From Chitinophagaceae bacterium (GTDB lineage: Bacteria > Bacteroidota > Bacteroidia > Chitinophagales > Chitinophagaceae): a stretch of DNA of 5,695 nt. A program made the translations under genes and the position numbers. The notes under the pieces are model-generated. The model had not been told where the DNA came from. It made no database searches and saw nothing but the letters and a program-made list of their open reading frames with translations. Positions 1 through 2,948 of the stretch are shown piece after piece. The stretch spans positions 1 to 5,695 of the forward strand of contig JALOMZ010000151.1 in NCBI GenBank assembly GCA_025455205.1, written 5' to 3'. The first letter of the stretch is position 1; each line of letters begins with the position of its first letter.

Positions 1-678
1 GTTGAGGAGGCACACCGGTTCTTGCAGCAAGCCAACTGGCTGGTGCTTACCCTGGGATCTGCATTTGTGTACGAGCTGCGCAATAATGAGCTGGGTGGTT
101 CGGCAGGCGATGTAGTGGCCAACTGCCATAAAGTACCGGCCAGCCACTTTGTACACCGCCTGGCCTCGCTGGAAGAGATCAGCGTCAGCCTGCGGCGCCT
201 GATTACGTCCATGCGGCAATTCAATCCGGGTATACGCATCCTGTTTACCATCAGCCCGGTAAGACATCATCGTGAGGGCATCGTGGAGAACAACAGAAGC
301 AAGGCCACCCTGCACCTGGCGGTGCTGGAAATGCTGAACGCTTTTCCGGATGTTTTCTATTTCCCGGCGTACGAACTGGTGATCGATGATCTGCGCGATT
401 ACAGATTCTATGCCGAAGACCTGGTGCATCCCAACTATGCCGCTACCCAATATGTATGGGAAAAATTCATCCAGTGCTGTGTTGACGATGAAAGCCGGAC
501 GCTGATGCAGCCGCTGGAGCAATTGCGCACCGCCATGAAACACCGCCCCATGCATCCCAATACCTCGCAGCACCGGCAGTTCCTTACCGCCATGCTGCAG
601 AAGGTGAACCAGCTGCAGCAAAGCCACCCCTGGCTGGACCTGGAGGCGGAAAGGGCGTATTTTTCCGCGGAGGTTTGA
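1..678 (+). CDS. GSCFA-domain protein, C-terminal part (5' end cut by window edge)
   Basis: The frame is open from the first base, so the gene begins upstream; 225 residues and a TGA stop are visible. The sequence matches my knowledge of the GSCFA family, an SGNH/GDSL-hydrolase-like group of unknown substrate that is common in Bacteroidota. Numbering from the first visible codon, I see a hydrophobic core strand followed by LGSAFVY (18-24), NCHK (41-44), a TISPVRH strand and loop (83-89), ENNRSK (96-101), and DLVHPN (140-145). D140 and H143 are spaced as the Asp-x-x-His of SGNH hydrolases. The last ~55 residues form the family's helical tail. The name-giving GSCFA motif with the presumed nucleophile block lies in the missing N-terminal ~100 residues (family members are usually a little over 300 residues), so catalytic competence cannot be judged. 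No signal peptide can be assessed. It converges on the lipoprotein gene with a 3-base gap. Family call firm, function unknown. Confidence 0.88.
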   Translation, partial: VEEAHRFLQQANWLVLTLGSAFVYELRNNELGGSAGDVVANCHKVPASHFVHRLASLEEISVSLRRLITSMRQFNPGIRILFTISPVRHHREGIVENNRSKATLHLAVLEMLNAFPDVFYFPAYELVIDDLRDYRFYAEDLVHPNYAATQYVWEKFIQCCVDDESRTLMQPLEQLRTAMKHRPMHPNTSQHRQFLTAMLQKVNQLQQSHPWLDLEAERAYFSAEV

Positions 679-681
679 TGT

Positions 682-1134
682 TTATCGGGGAAGGATTGCG
701 GCTGCACTGTCGAGCGCCGCAAAAATGGCATCCCGCATTTGCTTTGCCCTGGCCTGCTGGTCGGCAAAATAGGCTGCGCGTTCTTCCGTGGTGGCCATTT
801 TGGGGTCAGGATCAAATTGTGTCATCCAGTCGTTCATGCCCTGCTCTGCGCTGCCCAGCATGGCTTTCAGGGATTCGAGCCGCTGAATCATGGGGGCCAT
901 CCCAGCATTTCCCAGAGCCCTCAGGGAATCGATCTGCTGCTGCGCCGTTTTCTGCAGGCCTATCAGTTTCCCCATTTTAGGCATGGCCTCGTCGTGCAGG
1001 GCCAGCACCGATTTGTACAGGCTGTCTTCTGCCGATTTGGGGGCAGATGCTTCTCCGGCAGCTTCATGCTGGTGGCTGTTGCAGGCGCCCAGGGCAAGCA
1101 CCAGGCAGGCAGTGGCTATGGCAAAGAATTTCAT
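682..1134 (-). CDS. Small helical lipoprotein, Bacteroidota type, unknown function
   Basis: A 150-residue protein with a lipoprotein signal: MKFF, a hydrophobic stretch (4-17), and a lipobox LGAC placing the lipidated cysteine at 18. After a short His/Ala/Ser-rich linker (19-36) the rest is predicted helical and rich in Gln, Met and Ala, with HDEAMPKMG (47-55) and DWMTQFDPDP (102-111). I recall small Bacteroidota lipoproteins with similar HDE-x-MPKM and WM-x-QFD motifs, often mislabelled 'viral A-type inclusion protein'; that link is from memory. It should sit in the outer or inner membrane facing the periplasm; no acidic surface-export signal follows the cysteine. The frame extends to an ATG at 1173, but that start would put 13 polar residues before the signal peptide, so 1134 is chosen. 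No Shine-Dalgarno is visible. A weak -7-like element (TACTTTG read on the minus strand, 1163-1169) lacks a matching -33 TTTG. Gene real; role unknown. Confidence 0.85.
   Translation of the reverse strand: MKFFAIATACLVLALGACNSHQHEAAGEASAPKSAEDSLYKSVLALHDEAMPKMGKLIGLQKTAQQQIDSLRALGNAGMAPMIQRLESLKAMLGSAEQGMNDWMTQFDPDPKMATTEERAAYFADQQARAKQMRDAIFAALDSAAAILPR
696..722. other. Inverted repeat at the end of the convergent GSCFA/lipoprotein pair
   Basis: TTGCGGC (696-702) and GCCGCAA (716-722) form a perfect 7-bp stem with a 13-base loop, 18 bases after the GSCFA stop and inside the last codons of the lipoprotein gene. On the plus strand it is followed by A residues, not T, so it is not a standard intrinsic terminator for the GSCFA transcript; on the minus strand the T run precedes the stem instead of following it. 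It may stabilise a 3' end, or be incidental to Ala-rich codons. Confidence 0.25.
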
Positions 1135-1255
1135 ACAAATGCGGTTGGGTAAACGATACCGGCAAAGTACCATTTTTCCCTGATTATGCAGGACTGATAG
1201 CTACGCCTTTTGCTGCAGGCCCTTGCTTTGCAGCCAGCGCAATGAATGGGCGTGC

Positions 1256-1267
1256 ATTAAATTTAAT
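1256..1267. repeat. 12-bp perfect AT palindrome upstream of ispD
   Basis: ATTAAATTTAAT is its own reverse complement. It lies in the divergent intergenic region and abuts the TTTG (1267-1270) proposed as the -33 element for ispD, sharing one base with it. It could be an operator or simply the AT-rich upstream part of a promoter; a 12-base AT palindrome can also arise by chance. Confidence 0.3.
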
Positions 1268-1298
1268 TTGTGTGAAATGCCGGCACCACTTTAGTTTG
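1267..1298 (+). promoter_or_regulatory. Candidate Bacteroidota-type promoter for ispD
   Basis: TTTG at 1267-1270 and TAGTTTG at 1292-1298 have centres about 26 bases apart, as expected for the -33 TTTG and -7 TAnnTTTG elements read by the Bacteroidota primary sigma factor. The -7 element is one base shorter than the published consensus, which lowers confidence. Transcription would start near 1303-1306, giving a leader of roughly 50 bases before the ATG at 1354. An 8-bp palindrome, TGCCGGCA (1278-1285), sits in the spacer where a bound repressor would block polymerase; whether it is used is unknown. Confidence 0.4.
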
Positions 1299-1353
1299 CA
1301 GGGCCTTGACGGTTGACTCCGGAGGGCATAACCAAAAATTGAAATTCCGCAGT

Positions 1354-2049
1354 ATGAAGAAATATGCAGTGATTGTGGCCGGAGGGGCAGGAAAGCGCAT
1401 GAACAGTGACCTTCCCAAACAATTCATCCCTTTGTTGGGAAAGCCCGTACTCTACTATACCCTGCGGGCTTTTTTGGACGCCTTCGATGACCTGAAAATC
1501 ATTCTGGTACTACCGGAAGAACATATTGAAAAGGGCCGGGAAATTGTGGATGCGTATTTCAACCCGGACCGTTTTTTGTTTGTGGCTGGCGGAGAAACAC
1601 GCTTTCATTCCGTTAAGAATGGTGTGTCGCTGGCGGAAGGGGAGAGCATCATCTTTGTGCACGATGGGGTGCGATGCCTGGTTACGCCCCAACTGATCCG
1701 CTACTGCTATGATTCTGCCATGTTGCAGGGAACAGCCATTCCGGCCGTGCCGCTGAAGGATAGCATCAGGCAACTGAACGATGCGGGCAGTGCTGCGGTG
1801 GACCGCAACCTGTATCGCATTGTGCAAACACCGCAGACCTTTCACAGCAAGATCCTGCTGCCGGCTCTGAGCCATATTGAATACAAGGAGAAGTTCACCG
1901 ATGAAGCTACCGTGGTGGAGGCTTTTGGCATAGACATCCAGCTGATGGAAGGAGAGGACACCAATATCAAGATCACCACGCCAATAGACCTGTCTATTGC
2001 GGAACATATCCTGCTGAAGCGTATCAGCGCTTCCACCATCGAAGAATAG
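1354..2049 (+). CDS. ispD: 2-C-methyl-D-erythritol 4-phosphate cytidylyltransferase (IspD)
   Basis: IspD joins CTP and 2-C-methyl-D-erythritol 4-phosphate to give CDP-methylerythritol and pyrophosphate, the third step of the cytosolic MEP route to isoprenoid precursors. The 231 residues match the usual length of a single-domain IspD; there is no IspF fusion. Visible motifs: the nucleotide-binding loop VAGGAGKRM with PKQF (8-24), where R15 and K22 align with E. coli Arg20 and Lys27; GGETRFHSV (79-87); VHDGVR (102-107), the counterpart of HDAAR with the metal-binding Asp at 104; PLKDS (133-137); QTPQTF (158-163); TDEATVVE (182-189); and EDTNIKIT (201-208), with K206 matching E. coli Lys213. The ATG at 1354 is chosen because it starts directly at the Rossmann-type first strand; a longer frame from a TTG at 1306 would add 16 polar residues. 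No Shine-Dalgarno is well placed, but the leader is A-rich, as is normal in Bacteroidota. Its 3' end overlaps the convergent acyltransferase gene by 26 bases. Confidence 0.96.
   Translation: MKKYAVIVAGGAGKRMNSDLPKQFIPLLGKPVLYYTLRAFLDAFDDLKIILVLPEEHIEKGREIVDAYFNPDRFLFVAGGETRFHSVKNGVSLAEGESIIFVHDGVRCLVTPQLIRYCYDSAMLQGTAIPAVPLKDSIRQLNDAGSAAVDRNLYRIVQTPQTFHSKILLPALSHIEYKEKFTDEATVVEAFGIDIQLMEGEDTNIKITTPIDLSIAEHILLKRISASTIEE
2016..2033. other. Short inverted repeat in the ispD/acyltransferase 3' overlap
   Basis: GAAGCG (2016-2021) and CGCTTC (2028-2033) form a perfect 6-bp stem with a 6-base loop. The loop contains the TGA stop of the minus-strand acyltransferase (2024-2026), and the stem lies inside the final codons of ispD. 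No T-tract follows on either strand, so it is not a canonical intrinsic terminator; it could still weakly affect 3' ends of either transcript. Chance is a fair alternative. Confidence 0.25.
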
Positions 2050-2944
2050 CGGGTAGGCGGTTGGTTTTCCAGAAATAATAGGGTTGGTTGGTACTGCCGA
2101 ATTTCTGGTAGAACCTGGCAATTCCTGGCTGGTCCGACCCTTCAAAATCCAGCAGCAGGCCTGAACCTGCAAATTCCCTGATAAGCTGATCAAACAAAAA
2201 ATGGTTGGCTTCCATCATACGCCCGTTGGGCAGTGTGGTGGAGGCCAGGTTGTATATGCGCCGGTCATCGCGGGCGAAAATACCGGTGGCCAGCAGTTCG
2301 CCGCCGGGCAGGCTTACTTCCCGGATAAAAGCGTGCTGGTGCCTGACCATATACTCCACGCATTGCGTAAACAGGGGATAGTCCTGTGGCCTGGCACCCA
2401 GCCTTTGCTGGTAGGCCTGTCTGAACAGCTCTACCGCCGCCGCTCCCTTGTCACTGTTTTTGTATTGCAGGTTGAACCGGGTGGTGCGTTTCAGGTTTTT
2501 GAACAGGTCCTGTTTGTATGATGCGGAGATGTTTGCATAATCATCCTGCAAGGGAAGCACGAAATTGGCGTGGGCAATGGTTTGGCCTTCCCACCCATTT
2601 TGGTGATTCAGGAACACTTCTATGAGCCGGAAGCGGGTGGCAAGGGCTTTCAGGAATGCAGGCAGCAGGGCAAGCAGGGAGGCATGGGTGCAAAAAAGCC
2701 CCAGTTGTTGGGTGAAGGCAGGCTGGCACAGGTAGCGGATGCCCAGCTTGCTGCGCCAGGTAACCGGGAAAAGAGCGGTATAGTCTTCATTCACCAGGGC
2801 ATCCCAGCCAGGACTCATGGCATCCAGGTACCAGCTGCGGGCATAGATAAGGCCGTTCACTGCTTGTAGCATGCGTGCGTCCCACAGATCCTTGTCAATT
2901 TCGTGGTGTTGCAGGTAATGCAGGGGCTGCTCAACTCCGGCCAT
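2024..2944 (-). CDS. FemAB/GNAT-like acyltransferase family protein
   Basis: A 306-residue soluble protein without signal peptide or membrane segment. The layout resembles the double-GNAT FemAB/BioF2-like acyltransferases of Bacteroidota: an N-terminal mixed alpha/beta half (about 1-135), a basic helix FKNLKRTTRFNLQ (148-160), and a C-terminal GNAT-like half with LPGGELLATGIFA (212-224), IYNLASTTLP (230-239), a helix NHFLFDQLIREFA (247-259), and LLLDFEGSDQPGIARFYQKF (263-282) followed by PYYFW. The last block is the most recognisable mark of the family. Known relatives move aminoacyl groups from tRNA to peptidoglycan precursors or acyl groups from acyl-CoA; the substrate here cannot be read from sequence. 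The ATG at 2944 lies one base after the peptidase stop, so the two genes are probably cotranscribed and translationally coupled. The 3' end overlaps ispD antisense by 26 bases. Family call good, specific function unassigned. Confidence 0.8.
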   Translation of the reverse strand: MAGVEQPLHYLQHHEIDKDLWDARMLQAVNGLIYARSWYLDAMSPGWDALVNEDYTALFPVTWRSKLGIRYLCQPAFTQQLGLFCTHASLLALLPAFLKALATRFRLIEVFLNHQNGWEGQTIAHANFVLPLQDDYANISASYKQDLFKNLKRTTRFNLQYKNSDKGAAAVELFRQAYQQRLGARPQDYPLFTQCVEYMVRHQHAFIREVSLPGGELLATGIFARDDRRIYNLASTTLPNGRMMEANHFLFDQLIREFAGSGLLLDFEGSDQPGIARFYQKFGSTNQPYYFWKTNRLPAILRWWKR

Positions 2945-2948
2945 ATCA
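2942..2948 (-). promoter_or_regulatory. Stop/start junction TGA-T-ATG (likely translational coupling)
   Basis: On the minus strand the peptidase stop TGA (2948-2946) is followed by a single base and then the acyltransferase ATG (2944-2942). There is no room for a separate promoter or a clear ribosome-binding site of its own, so ribosomes finishing the peptidase probably reinitiate on the next gene. Spacing is seen directly; coupling is inferred. Confidence 0.6.

Noticed and set aside
1135..1173. Longer lipoprotein start at the ATG at 1173
   Set aside because: It would place 13 residues ahead of a well-formed signal peptide and overlap the weak promoter-like element; the ATG at 1134 is far better.
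682..1183. Several plus-strand open frames opposite the lipoprotein gene
   Set aside because: They are Cys/Trp/Arg-rich, lack recognisable domains and disappear as shadows of the lipoprotein reading frame.
1212..1234. Inverted repeat GCTGCA...TGCAGC with an 11-base loop in the divergent intergenic region
   Set aside because: Only 6 bp, no T-tract, and such Gly/Cys-codon-like words are frequent in this sequence; not distinguishable from chance.
1321..1325. GGAGG resembling a Shine-Dalgarno for ispD
   Set aside because: It lies 28 bases before the chosen ATG, too far to act, and Bacteroidota generally do not rely on Shine-Dalgarno pairing.
1306..1353. Longer ispD start at the TTG (1306)
   Set aside because: It would add 16 polar residues with no family counterpart; the ATG at 1354 leads directly into the nucleotide-binding strand, and 1306 coincides with the predicted transcription start.
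1510..2193. Long minus-strand frame (227 codons) opposite ispD
   Set aside because: ispD is certain from its motifs; the antisense product has no domain-like pattern and runs across the end of the acyltransferase gene in another frame.
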